This document shows, one piece after another, positions 1-11,625 of a stretch of 64,000 nucleotides of DNA (positions within the stretch are counted from its first letter, which is position 1; each line of letters begins with the position of its first letter). The stretch comes from Xiphydria camelus (lineage: Eukaryota > Arthropoda > Insecta > Hymenoptera > Xiphydriidae), in assembly GCA_963678675.1 (NCBI GenBank), contig OY783195.1, positions 9,739,277 to 9,803,276 on the forward strand, written 5' to 3'. Under the pieces are notes generated by a model. It saw only the letters and a list, made by a program, of their open reading frames with translations, was not told where the DNA came from and searched no databases. The translations under genes were made by a program, and so were the position numbers.

Positions 1-1760
1 GGGTTAAAGGGGTAAAATAGGGGATGAGATTATTTTGAGATCCACTCGGACGAAATCGCGAGCGGAAGCTAGAGTTGTATAAAATTTACTTCTGTCAAGC
101 GTATAAGTCGATTCTATACAATATAGTATTTAACCGAATTCATAATTGTCCCATCACTACATTTCTTACCTGGAGTTTTTCCCCCATAGTTTTCCCCCCA
201 TTGATTCCTACATTTTGAAATATCCTTTTTCTCAGTACGAGAGATGAAGTCCCACGCCTGCCAAACTTTTGTCATCGTCTGTACTTATACGAGTACATAT
301 GGTTGCGCGCTGTTGGAGATTTATCGATCCCAAAGCGTGCGTGCACCACCTTGTGCAATGAAATTTTCCAACTGATTAACCTCACTCACGTGCCTATCAT
401 TTGTTGCGAGATTAATTCGTGGAGTCGCCTGCTCACAATAATAATGCTTCGAAAATCGATGTTCCAATGGTCCACGGGAATACCGTGGATATTTAACGGG
501 GATTTTATGTAAACTTGTGAAGATCTTCGATTAGTTCTCGGCAAACTTAAAAATTTAAGCCGGGATGTAGAGTGCTAGGATTATACTTTCTTGAGCCGTT
601 ATCACGAAAGATAAAGGACATTAAAAATAATGAATGATGAAGAAAATAGTTATGGCGTTTATATACCTAACAGCAGATAAACTAGTATCCTGTAGTTAAG
701 ATATTTCTCAGGAAATGAATTTGTCTGAAGTAGTTGCATCTGCTGCATATCAAAATAAACTATTTGAGTCATTTTCTTTCATGATATGCTAAAAAGTTCC
801 TCTCGATAATTCACATTCTCGAACTCGAATACCTCCCCAATAGTTCATCCCCTTCCTAAAATACTTTCCATAGTGTTTCCCGTTATCTCTCTTCAACTGA
901 ACTCGCTGTATGCGGAAATTGTCACTGGAACTACGAGGAAGTGGATTATTAGACAGATTAACTATCGATACCCTTCAAATAACCGTTGCGTAATTCGAAA
1001 GATCCCTTAGGAGAGCGATATTCGCAAATATAGCCTATTTCTATCGTACAGCCTCATCATTATATGAGAATCTATCAAGACTAGTTCAATTAGAACTGAT
1101 GCTTGGAACGAAAAGAAGGTAATCAAAATGTGGAGCAAATCCATATAATTCCGCTCCACTGTATAGTAAAAGTATTTTTCTTGTATCTATGTATATATGT
1201 ATACAAAAAATACTTGTATGCACAAGTAAACACATATGTACAGATTTCTATCCCTCGCGAGGAAAAAATTGGTACTCTCTCTCTCTTTCTCCATGAAAAG
1301 AGTCAGTAAATTTCCTTTACCATCATTATCGTAGGTACGCCGCGCATATGTCGATGTAGGCGTTAACTCACAAGGCGCTTTCATCTCGGGAGCAACGCAG
1401 CGCAAGACGCTCGGCATCGCAATTCGATATTTCCTTGGGCCGTGGCACCGAATTACATTAGTCGAACCGCAACGCCACTTCAATATACGGAATCCACTCA
1501 AGCGAATTATACAGTTGCAATTTCAATTGTATCAGGGTAGCAGACTATCAGCAAAATCATAGTACCATTTCGACAGAGTGCGATATTGGATCGCCGTTGG
1601 AATATAACACTTCGAGCTCGAAATATCGAGTGAAACTGCTCTAATTGTAAGTGGTTATTTATTTACGTTACAGTAGTACCTATCGTGCCGTAATCTATTT
1701 AGTTCAGTAAATATGATTATTACCGATGCTGTTGTAGTAATCTGAAGTTATACAATGCGT
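1..1760. other. AT-rich tract, no gene identified
   Basis: Only short, low-quality open frames (under about 105 codons) occur here, with no recognisable domain, splice structure or repeat copy elsewhere in the window. Small pyrimidine tracts and TA-rich stretches are the only texture. It may be intergenic or deep intronic. Confidence 0.5.
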
Positions 1761-1850
1761 TTAACCCTAGAATACTAATATGTTTTTCTTTATACATTAT
1801 TCTAATGGAGGCGTCGTAAAAATTACGACATATTAGTATTCTAGAGTTAA
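1761..1850. mobile_element. 90-bp piggyBac-like MITE with TTAA ends
   Basis: The segment begins TTAACCCTAGAATACTAATA and ends with the inverse of TTAACTCTAGAATACTAATA, so it is an almost perfect terminal inverted repeat bounded by TTAA on both sides. TTAA target duplication and a CCCTAGAA-type terminus are hallmarks of the piggyBac superfamily. It lies only about 115 bp upstream of a decayed piggyBac copy, whose ends are nevertheless different, so this is a separate non-autonomous family. Confidence 0.75.
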
Positions 1851-2559
1851 GTGGATGATATCAGTGATAAAAGTGAGGCATAGTACGTAATCACATTATG
1901 GCATGCCTGTATGAAGTGGCAAGGTTTTAGACAGAAGCAAAGATGAAACATTCTGATTTTTCTAGTTAATACGTTCAGTGCTGATGACGCATACGGTGTA
2001 TCGGCGCATTCTATGGCTCACAGTACGCGTGACGCATATGGTGCGTCCATTACTGTTCAGTATTCAATCAAGCACCGTGGGTAGCATCGTAGCTATAGTC
2101 AAGAAATTGTGTAAGCACGTAGTTAGAGAGAGTTATTATTTATATTTCTGAAGGTGGTTTGTGTTAATCTCATATTTACAATGGATGACAGTCAATCGGG
2201 TCCTTCGGATAGCAAACGACCTAGACGGGGAACAAAAGTCATTTTTCAACGTTATGTAACCGAGGAAGAACTAGAACGAATGCTTTACGAGTCGGACGAT
2301 GGTCTAGAAGACCCAATATACATCGACCATGACGTTGATGAGTATGGTTCTGAACACGATTATAGTTCCGATGAAGAAATTACAGAAAGCGAGGAAGTAG
2401 AGGAAAACGCTACTGTCGATCTATCTGACGAATCTAGACAAGTTCCCGAATCTGTAGCCGCTATAGAGAATGAAAGTATTTCTATAAACTGGGAAGATAC
2501 ACTTGATCTTCGTGATATAGCGTTTACCAAAAATAGTAGACTACTTGTACCCGTTCCAT

Positions 2560-2626
2560 GTAATTATTTTTTGTATAATTTTGACAAATTCTAGATTATA
2601 GTGTATATTTTTTTATTACGTTACAG
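2560..2626 (+). other. Spliceosomal intron in the piggyBac transposase
   Basis: The intron begins GTAATTATTT and ends TTTTTATTACGTTACAG, a good pyrimidine-rich acceptor. Removing 67 bp joins a phase-1 codon (T|AT) and continues in the frame that encodes DFF..VDLCQVIVDETN. Reading through instead hits a stop at 2592-2594. The exact frame agreement makes a real intron much more likely than a random deletion. Confidence 0.7.
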
Positions 2627-3515
2627 ATACCCCCGTAGATTTCTTCCTAATGTTATTCACAGTCGACCTCTGTCAAGTGATTGTCGATGAAACTAATGCT
2701 TATGCAGAAGAAGTGTTTTTAAAATACGGGGAAAAAAGTTCTTCTCGGATTTCCAAGTGGAAGCCTCTCGCGGTTCCTGAATTCAAGATTTTCCTTGGTT
2801 TCTACTTTCACATGGGAACAATCCACTTATCTAGGATTCAGGATTATTGGACAACTTACAGACACTTTAATTTTAAGTGCTTTTTATTTTGTAATATGTC
2901 GAGGGACAGGTTTTTATTAATTTTCGTTGCTTGCATTTTGCAAGAAATCCGGAGGCTAATGAACCGAAACCTAATGATCGACTATTTAAAATAAGACCTC
3001 TTATTAATTATTTTAACAACAAAATTAATAAGATTTACTATCCCGGAAAAGATTTATGTATTGATGAATCGATGATACTGTGGCGAGGGCGCCTCGTTTT
3101 TAAACGATATATACAAAATAAGCGCCATAAGTATGGAATCTAATTGTATTATGTTGTGTGAACCGCAGGGCATGATTTTAAAATTTGCAGTATATACAGG
3201 GACTATTGGTGACTTTAGGGGAAAGGGGCATGCTTCTAAAGTTGTAAATTATTTGATGAACGAAATGTTGGGAGTGGGTCATTCCCTTTACATGGATAAC
3301 TTTTACACTAGCTTTGATCTTTCCCTTGGATTGTTATCCCAAAATACATATTCAACAGGCACTATTCGAAAAGATAAAAAATATGCCAACTGCTGTGAAT
3401 GAGACAAAACTAAGAAAAAATGAAACTGTGGCTAAATATGCGAAAGGTGTCATGATTGAAAAGTGGCGTAACAAAAGAGATGTGCGTGTATGTTATATTT
3501 CAACTGAGTTTTGTA

Positions 3516-3531
3516 GGGGGGGGGGGGGGGG
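3516..3531 (+). repeat. 16-base G homopolymer in piggyBac pseudogene
   Basis: An uninterrupted run of 16 G lies in a degenerate coding region. It contributes to a frameshift and could be a slippage expansion or an assembly artefact. Confidence 0.9.
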
Positions 3532-4150
3532 TAACATATATTGATAAAAGGGATAACGAAAAACAGAAACCACTTGCCATTATAAATTGTAATAAGGGAA
3601 TGGGCGGTATAGAGAGGCAGGACCAGCTAATGACTTATTACTCATGCCAAAGAAAACCCATTAGATGGTATAAAAAGTTGGGTTTGCATATTTTCCAATT
3701 GCTTTTACTAAACTCATTCACATTATATACAAAACATAAGGCATCAAAAATTACACTTTATGATTACCTATAGACTGAAGATCATAGAACATTACGTGAA
3801 AAATTACGAAAAAAATGTAAGAACTGTTCGAACAAAAGTATCAGAAAAGATACACAATATGAATGTGTAAGAAATGTGATGCTGGCTTCTGTCTGGATCT
3901 TTGTTTCGAAGAATTTCATTCGCGGTTGTGAACATTAATGTAAATGTCTCCTATAATAAGTAATATTTACTCATAGGCAGTAGTTTTAAATACCGTAATA
4001 AACACATAATAACAATTACACTCTTTTATTATTGGTATACGCTCTATTAATTCTGGACGCATGGGGTGCGTCAGTAGCACCCATACAAATAATCTGTACA
4101 CAGTACTCTCTACTGACGCACCGTATGCGCCGAAGTCCAAAAGGGCCTAA

Positions 4151-6808
4151 TATGTATTGCTAAATATGGAAAATTGCTGTAAAATTAAAGAATCAAGCAA
4201 AATAAAGCTATTTGTAAAAGAATATGTGTCAGCTCCTGGGATGACACGTACTCTCAAATCAGTAGTTAAAGTGTTAAGTGAGAAATGTATTCAGATCATT
4301 CATTATTCTGTAATGAAAGACTTTTAAGATATTGCTACCTAGATTTTAATATGTTCGGATACTTAATCCGGTAACTGTGACATAATTATAAAAAGGTATC
4401 ACCAATAAGATCATTTAACTCTTGATTTAGGGTAAAAGTGAGATAGATACCCCGGTCAAGAGCAAGTTTAAAATCGATTGTCTTAAAATTAACTGCAGAT
4501 GTCGAAAAAAAGTTAAAATAAAAAATGTTCATCTATATTTTTACCATAGAAAGTTGCTTTACAATTTCTATATACTTACCTCCACTGCGTTTCGAAATAA
4601 TCGCGTCCAAAGTTAAACAGAGACTGGAGCTTCTTTTCACTTTTACCCTAGTATATGACTTCATAAATGCCTCCATTGTGAATTATTTAAATAAATCGAA
4701 ATCTTTATACTGTAAGTAAATATTTTTTTTAGTTTATATATTATATTATATTGAGCTACATATGACATCATAACGAAACTAGCAGCATTTTCTCTAATCC
4801 TCCAAAATAAAATATCCTATACGTTTCATATAGTTGTCACCTTTAAAACGATATAATAAAAAAAATAAAACAAAATTGATCTTAATATAGTCGTAAGATT
4901 TCCCGAAGTACATTTCTTTTGGAAACCCAAATGTAGAATTACATCTTCGCATCGATCATATTTTTAGTCCAAACTTAAAAGAAAAGAACAGTTCGATAAT
5001 ACGCTATTACTTTGTTTTGCTCGATTTTACCACGTATTCCCCCTCAATTTTCTCATCATGGTCCCTCCTTCACTTCCACCCTCCTATCATTAAAGCCTCC
5101 TAGACGCTCTTCTACGTGAGGATGAAAAGCAAGACGAGACGCGGAATGGGAAGACTTGTATTGATCAAATATAGGTAGGAGAAATGAGAACAAATCCGGT
5201 CTGTGGACCAAGATAGACGTCGTGATTAAATGATCGCTGTGGCGAACGTAACCACTTGCCTCAAAGGTCACGGACAGAAATGTTTCATAGCTACTGTATG
5301 TCAGTCAATTGGAAGAACGAGACTGTAAAACACTTCTCATTATTTTCGTAACATCTCCTACTATCGAGATAATTTTATCTTCGAAAGGCTTTCTAAAATA
5401 TAAAAGGTAAATCAGATTACTCTTATTTTTAATATTTGTGCTACCAAACGAGTGAAGAAACTAATTCACCTGGAAAAGAAACTATCACTATAAACAACTT
5501 ATGCAGATAGTTTAATAGACAGCGTGTAAATGAAAACAAAGTTTGAAATAATATACATTTTTCATACATTATTTTCAAAACTGACACCTTTACATATCTG
5601 CAAACCCATCAAGAAAATTTCGATAAATATGTCTCCCTTTCTATCGGTTATCTATAGATTAAAATAGTTTTGCGTAAATATATTCTACATTTATTTAACC
5701 TGAGGTGGAGTTATTAGTAACTACATTTTTCGTTACAGAACGAGAGAGTTTTAATGTATCCGCAAAACTGCTCTCTCTCAAGTTAAATACAAACAGATAA
5801 TAGCATGTATATCTAAACTACATAGAATACAACTACGATAAGATCAAGTGCTTAGAATTGAATAAATACAAAGATTGCGACGAATTATTGCATATTTTAT
5901 AATACTGAAGCACGAATTCTCTAAAAAAAACATTCTCCTATTATTTCTATAGTCGAAGAGAACGAGTTGATTACATCTTTGGAGAATATCGGAAACGCAT
6001 TATACGTATGTATCATGGAAGTTGCGATAATAGTATACCTATAATTGTATCGCCATCGGCGATAATAAAAATAGTAATTAATATTTACCGAACGCAGTTA
6101 CATCGAAATTGCATTGGATAATGTGTTTATTGTATCTGCACATGACGCGCGTGAATAATACTCGTATTATGGAAATCCATATTGGTGATGATCTGCTGTT
6201 GTGCAGATCGTAACACATTTTAATCGTCATGCATACATAATAAACGCGAGGGTATTTGATAGGATGGGATAATGTTGGCAACCTATCTCAACAAAGTGAT
6301 CTAATATACCTACTTAATTAAATGCGAAAAAGTATTTACTTTGATCTCTTTTCTCCTATTTTAAAATCGTGGGCGACCCAATGTTGGCTTTTATTTTTGT
6401 AGACTCACAAAATAATATTATAGCAGCTCCGATACTATGTATACGAAATATGGAAATAGGGATTCATAATTTTTTATGATACTAAAAAGCCACTAATTCA
6501 TATGAAAAAATGTTTCACTATTGGATTTAGAAGATACTCTTCGTAAAATTAACTTTAAAAACCATTACGATAAAATAAAAGTTATTATTATATAAAATGC
6601 ATCGGTTGGAGAATTTTTCTAGCAATTTCCAAAAATTGCACTGAGTTAATATCATAAGTAATATATATTTCGTGGAATAATATTTCTTTCATAAAAAGAA
6701 ATTATTTTACAGCTCGAATAAAATAAACCAAAGGAAGTGGAAAAATCAGAAAGAGAAAACAATAATTCGATATCAAGACATCTTGAAAAATTCGAAATTA
6801 AGTCATTT
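4151..6808. other. AT-rich non-genic tract
   Basis: I see no domain-bearing frame, no TIR and no copy of a repeat found elsewhere in this window. The short frames are in low-complexity AT-rich sequence. Function unassigned. Confidence 0.5.
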
Positions 6809-7028
6809 GCTGCAACAATAACTTACGTCGAGTTAAGCTTTTGCTATAGCTTTATTAATTGCCGCGTTCAGCGTCATATCGACTACATGCAGTAGGTATA
6901 AGTTACAAGATTTCCGGTTAATTTTGAAAACCCTGTAACTTATACTGCATATAGTTGATATGACGCTAGACGTAAACATCGATAAATCTATAACAAAAAC
7001 TTTACTCGATTTAAGTTGTTGTTGCAGC
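6809..7028. repeat. Palindromic MITE-like inverted repeat
   Basis: Two arms of about 100 bp fold on each other. The left begins GCTGCAACAATAACTTACG and includes CAGCGTCATATCGACTACAT. The right holds the inverse (ATATAGTTGATATGACGCTA) and ends GTTGTTGCAGC. A short spacer lies near 6910-6935. Arms are diverged, so it is old. No coding content. Confidence 0.7.
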
Positions 7029-8234
7029 GAATGGTTCAATTCTGCTCATCGTCAGACCTTTTCTGACCGATAGGTACAGCTTTTAAGAGGGTGTACTGCA
7101 GGAGTTTTATACTTTTGAATACTTTTGAAAATTATATATTATGCATCTGAGGAATGTCATTTTAAAAGATCTAAACGTATAATGTGCTAAATTTAAAGCA
7201 ACAGAAAGTCCGGTATCTCCCTGAAGTTCCAGTGATGATCAGTGCAACAAAAGGTACTGCCATGCTACTCTAAATATCTTTGTTAGCATGTGTTAGGAAT
7301 AGCAAAATATAGGTACTGAAAAAGTCTCAAAATAGGTCAAGGTTAAGTATTTCAGTCTGAAATTAATGAAGTATATTGGCAGGAGAGCAGTTTACTGGTA
7401 CGATTGAAATTGAAGCGATACACTTTTCTATCCAGGCGCAACTTACTAGAATCACGCCTCTCAAAATATTACTTACATTGCAATTCAATTCGAAGGAGGC
7501 CGGTCCGGACTATTGCATTCGGAGCACGGCGCACGTAATGCACAGTAAGATTGCGAGGCGGTCACAAGTGCACGGGTCACCGTGCCAGTTACCTCGCAAT
7601 CCAAGTTTCTTGGACAACTTTCAATTATATTTTCTTGGCGCCGAGAACACTACCACCCAGACCGACGGCTCCGAGATGTCAGCCGTTAATTGAATCTGTT
7701 CGTACGGCAGCGCGAGTCTAGGGAGGCGAGCCGAGGCGTGCAAAATTTGGATAAACTTTTAAACCACTTTGTTTCGCTTATTTTGTTCGTATCGTTCAAC
7801 CGATGATCGCGTAGTTATCTCTAAGTATAACTACACGACCATTTTCTTTCATTTTCTGACTCTTTGCGTATTGACTTTTTCAACTACATCCATAAAGAAT
7901 TTAAGAGGTGATACAGTTAAGGCTGTTAGACGATGGTCACCCAAAAGGATCACCTTTAATTGTAAAAACTTCTACCTCAACGGAGAGTAAATATAATGAA
8001 TGAAGTTTGGTACAAATGCAAAAATTTTATAAATAATTTGAATTATTATCCACAGAATCAAAAAACTCGGTAGAGTTTCGTGCCAAATGCGTTTGCATAG
8101 CGCGAAGCTCTGAAACGGGTATGTTTACATAAAAATTCACTACAGTAAGTAATGAAACATAAATATCATCATTTTAAGAAGTTACTAATGATATTCTCTA
8201 CAAACTCATTAAAGTACAATGGTTCCTGTTTCCA
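7029..8234. other. Non-genic tract containing a GC-rich island
   Basis: 7029-7480 and 7760-8234 show nothing identifiable. Between about 7480 and 7745 the sequence is clearly richer in G+C and CpG than its surroundings. A frame at 7376-7693 has no recognisable motif, and I do not call it a gene. The island could be a promoter, an untranslated exon or a conserved non-coding element. Confidence 0.4.
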
Positions 8235-8498
8235 TTATATTGATGTGTAAACATCTATGCTATGGCTCTGCGGTACGACCTTCCTGGGAAATTGAGCGTC
8301 AGACGTAAGTCATGTAGATGTGACTGCGTCAGTGTGTGTGTGGCGCTACTGCGCATACTATTCGCGCAAGCTGGATTATCTTAACGGGAAAACATTTTAG
8401 AGAAAAATGTTTAATACAAAACTTCAAGGATTTTCCCTTGGCTACCCAGTGGTCGTATTGGATTTGACCTTGACCGTGACCTTTAAGGTAATATCAAA
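8235..8498 (+). repeat. 264-bp direct repeat, Helitron-related (copy 1)
   Basis: This segment matches 11878-12139 almost base for base, from TGATGTGTAAACATCTATGC to GGTAATATCAAA. The last 120 bp (GGGAAAACATTTTAGAGAAA onwards) also occurs inside the Helitron at 33051-34910, so it is Helitron-derived. It stops abruptly where the foldback element at 8499 begins. Confidence 0.85.
8465..8473 (-). promoter_or_regulatory. FTZ-F1/SF-1-like site TCAAGGTCA in a Helitron fragment
   Basis: TGACCTTGA on the + strand is TCAAGGTCA on the minus strand, the monomer site of FTZ-F1/ERR-type nuclear receptors (YCAAGGYCR). A second AGGTCA half-site (TGACCT) lies 6 bp on at 8478. The same arrangement recurs at 12105, 33319 and 34343. 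Binding is untested. Confidence 0.35.
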
Positions 8499-9228
8499 CC
8501 CCCACAAAAACAGATTCTCTATAAAAAAGGCGGCATGTTCATTCAGTGCCAACAAAAATTGATACCTACGTAAAATACTTTCCAAAAAAGATTTGAAATC
8601 AATTAAGATCGCCATGTTCAAGATTTATATGTAAAAAGTAAAAGGCATCATTTGAAAGGAAAATTATTGTAAATCAAGTTACTAAAAAATTTGACTAAAA
8701 AATTTATAAAAAATTTTAATAAATAAGAACTTGCCGCGTTTAAGTTTTCATATTTTGTCCACTATACCGAATAATAGGCAGTGCTTGGACGGTGCTAGAG
8801 TAATTCATAAATTGCACTGCCGAAGTCAAATTCAGAGAAATTCAGAAGGCCCCCGCCTGATTGGTTTCCCGTGCGACATTCGGTATACTGGTGGTATCAC
8901 ATAAGTGTAAGAATTTATTTAAAATCATAAGTGCATAAACATCGAGTATAATTCTGTCTGAATTTTTTATTTTGAAGGAAAAAACGCGGCAAGTTCTTTT
9001 TTATTAAAATTTTTTTATAAATTTTTTAGTCGAATTTTTTAGTAACTTGATTTACAATAATTTTCCTTTCAAATGATGCCTTTTACTTTTTACATATAAA
9101 TCTTGAACATGGCGATCTTAATTGATTTCAAATCTTTTTTGGAGAGTATTTTAAGTAGGTATCAATTTTTGTTGGCACTGAATGAACATGCCGCCTTTTT
9201 TTACAGAGAATCTGTTTTTGTGGGGGGA
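8499..9228. mobile_element. Foldback element with ~240-bp terminal inverted repeats
   Basis: The segment begins CCCCCACAAAAACAGATTCT and ends with its inverse (AGAATCTGTTTTTGTGGGGG). Complementarity continues inward through GGCGGCATGTTCATTCAGTG and AACTTGCCGCGTTT for roughly 240 bp each side with few mismatches. The unique centre is about 220 bp and has no ORF. I see no clear target duplication, and the sequence on the right does not resume the Helitron sequence found on the left. Confidence 0.85.
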
Positions 9229-9416
9229 TTTCACTACTTTTTGGAATTTATTCATGAGGAGAATACGTACATGTAGAAGAATAGCTTTCTATTACCACAA
9301 AATTAAAGTCTCACATTTTATACCGATACGAGCCAATTAATTATAACCACGTTACTTTTGATTTATTCTCGTGATATTTTGAAAGGGATTTATAGACTAG
9401 AGAGCCCTTATATTTT

Positions 9417-9853
9417 TCACTTTGCCTTAGTATTTTGGAGAAATAAAACATATACCGCTTTCGAATTTACAGGCCAACGGATTTTTCTTATATTTTGGTC
9501 GTCTACAGAAATCCATGAAGACGTTTTACCTTCAACTCTCTCTAATTGTAAGTATACTCTTCCAATGACCATGACGAAATGTTTCATCACATGTAAAGAT
9601 ACCACTTATGACAGTATATATGTTGTTACATATATTAACTCGAGACGTTGGAATAGTTTTAAGAAATCCTTTTGCATGCACCGCTGAAATTTCGCCCTTA
9701 CTCATAAATAAATTTAATTTAATTATTACTACATCATTTAAAGCTTCGATGCTGACCTTACGACTCATTTCAATCCGAGTAGAACATTCATTGCAAATAT
9801 CATCATAAACATGCCAATGCGAATAAGAATCATCTATTAACTGTTGCAGATCA
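9417..9853 (-). pseudogene. Ubiquitin-specific-protease-like (USP) C-terminal domain remnant
   Basis: Read on the minus strand, the frame gives a Cys pair (CNECSTR), then NDVVIIKLNLF, which resembles the USP block LPxVLIIHLKRF. Next come YTVISGIFTCDETFRHGHW, which aligns with the Y.L...H.G....GHY block bearing the catalytic His, and WISVDDQNIRKIRWPVNSKA, matching the USP Trp/Asp-Asp block with a tail seen in TE-borne copies. A one-step frameshift lies near 9530-9560. The Cys box and N-terminal half are absent. USPs cleave ubiquitin from proteins. This fragment is inactive and was probably carried by a transposon. Recognition is by motif memory only, so moderate confidence. Confidence 0.5.
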
Positions 9854-10068
9854 AGTATTCCGTTGTGGTGGGGGTCCTGATTGGTCTCTTCGCTGAGTTG
9901 CGTGCACGCAAAGATACGAGTGACTCGAGAAAGGCCCCCCTGATCTCCCAGTAGCTGTCAATTCGGGAGATCGAAGCATCTAACACGTGTGGCATCTAAC
10001 CTCGAAATCAAGTGTACAAGTGATAAGATAATAATTATTCGGGTTTCTTCGATGAGTTTCCCCAAGTG
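9854..10068. other. Short unassigned spacer
   Basis: Moderately GC-rich sequence between the USP-like remnant and the nested palindrome. It includes a small self-complementary stretch around CTGATCTCCC..GGGAGATCG near 9940-9975. No coding signal. Confidence 0.4.
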
Positions 10069-11625
10069 TTTAAAGTAGTTACTCCATTATTGCAATCCAA
10101 TTCCATTGTATCCCTTATTTTTCTGCCACGACTTTGATTGTTGATCGTGGATGGATCAGCCAATAAATTTGATTTTTATTCACTATCAACTATCAAAGTC
10201 GTGGCAGAAAAATAAGGTATTCACAATGGAATTGGATTACAGTAATGTAGTAACTACTTTATTATTATTTTTTCTTTATCGATATAGTCCCTCTTTCGTA
10301 TTATACTATCCCACAAGTTCGAATTTATATACCGATCTGTCAAACGTGAAGTGTACATGTACCTCACTTTTATCTCATTAAGTATTACTGCAGACTCTGA
10401 CATGTCATCTCGTACAGGTGCAACCGAAGAGGACCTAGATCGTGTCCTGTCCGTAAAAAGATGACTCGATGGACATCGGAGAATGTCAGACTTGTCACCG
10501 AGTGCCTATTACCCACGGTACATTTATTGCAATATGCGCTTTTCGTTTCAATTATTCCTGCTTTAAATAACTTTCACTTCTTTCAAAGTATTTACCTTGT
10601 ACAAACTGTTCATCGTAGGGGGCAGCGATCAATGATTGTGACTAATCATGGACAAATTATTCCTGCGATGATGTTCCAGTTGCAAAGCATACACTAGCAA
10701 GTCAGCTTACAGAGCATCCGATGTTTAGTATCAACTTTATCTCCCTTGGAACACCCATCACCTGAGCATAATCATGATTACGTTAACGTTAATCACAGAA
10801 TAGACCATGAGCTCGGGCACATTATCGCAGTAGTAGTTCGGTACACCGAATTACCTTTTAGTTTTAATAGACGAACTTGTCTACGACGAGTCGCTATTAT
10901 TGATCGCTGCCTCCTACCACGAACAGTTCAAAAAAGCTTATTAGATTGAAAGAAGTAAAAGTTATTTAACGCTGGAATAGTTGAAACGAGAAACGCGTAT
11001 TGCAATTAATGTACCGTGGGTAATAGGCACTCGGTGACAAGTCTGACATTCTCCAATGTCCATCGAGTCATCTTTTTGTGGACAGGACACGAGCTAGATC
11101 CTCTTCGGTTGCACCTGTACGAGATGACAAGTCAGAAAATCATGAGTCTTCATGAAAATCTTCTTACCTACTCGTTCTGCAGTAATACTTAATGAAATAA
11201 AAGTGAGGTACATGTACACTTCACGTTTGACAGGTCGGTATATAAATTCGAACTTGTGGGATAGTATAATACGAAAGAGGAAATATATATCGATAAAGAG
11301 AAAATAATAATAAAGTAGTTACTACATTACTGTAATCCGATTCCATTGTATCCCTTATTTTTCTGCCGCGACTTTGATTGTTGATAGTGAATAAAAATCA
11401 AATTTATTAGCTGATCCATCCACTATCAACAATCAAAGTCGTGGCAGAAAAATAACGGATGCAATGGAATTGGATTACAATAATGGAGTAACTACTTTAT
11501 TATTATTTTTTCTTTATTTATATATTTCCTCTTTCGTATTATACTATCACAAGTTCCAATTTATATACCGACCTGTCAAGCGTGAAGTGTACATGTACCT
11601 CACTTGTATTTCATCTCTTCTTCGC
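10069..11625. repeat. Nested palindrome of about 1.5 kb
   Basis: A large inverted repeat has arms at about 10184-10690 and 10850-11391, with a centre near 10770. Matching blocks include ACATGTCATCTCGTACAGGT versus its inverse at 11115-11136, and CACCGAGTGCCTATTACCCA versus its inverse at 11015-11040. Each outer end is itself a palindrome (10069-10260 and 11313-11500), built on TTATTTTTCTGCC(A/G)CGACTT and its inverse around a 40-bp loop. A third partial copy of the arm continues at 11501-11625. No ORF with a domain is present. It looks like a foldback transposon that has been duplicated onto itself. Confidence 0.85.

Larger units (their letters stand above)
2181..3931 (+). pseudogene. piggyBac-family transposase (DDE_Tnp_1_7), frameshifted
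   Basis: The start chosen is MDDSQSGPSDSKRPRRG at 2181, an acidic N-terminus typical of the family. An intron at 2560-2626 restores the frame into the VIVDETN region. Catalytic-core blocks follow in order: CIDESMILWRGR (first Asp, about 3061), YMDNFYTSFD (second Asp, about 3294) and KGMGGIERQDQL (about 3594). The usual GGVD aspartate of the third block is Glu here. A C-terminal cysteine-rich zinc-binding tail (KCKNC, then CKKCDAGFCLDLC) ends at 3931. At least four indels break the frame, near 2930, 3150, 3383 and 3490-3535, the last containing a 16-base G run. Length matches a full family member of about 560-590 residues. Piggybac enzymes excise and insert DNA at TTAA. This copy cannot encode an active one. 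Confidence 0.9.
1966..4150 (+). mobile_element. piggyBac-like transposon, degenerate
   Basis: A piggyBac transposase pseudogene lies between inverted flanks. The left flank starts TTAATACGTTCAGTG and carries GACGCATACGGTG and GACGCATATGGTGCGTCC. The right flank near 4090-4150 carries the inverse motifs (CTGACGCACCGTATGCGCC and GGACGCATGGGGTGCGTC) and ends in a TTAA-like CTAA. The outermost bases match poorly, so the exact right end is uncertain by several bases. The repeated GACGCAT..GGTGCGTC motif near both ends looks like a subterminal transposase-binding repeat. Confidence 0.75.

Noticed and set aside
7376..7693. 105-codon + strand frame over a GC-rich island
   Set aside because: No motif. 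Composition alone can explain it.
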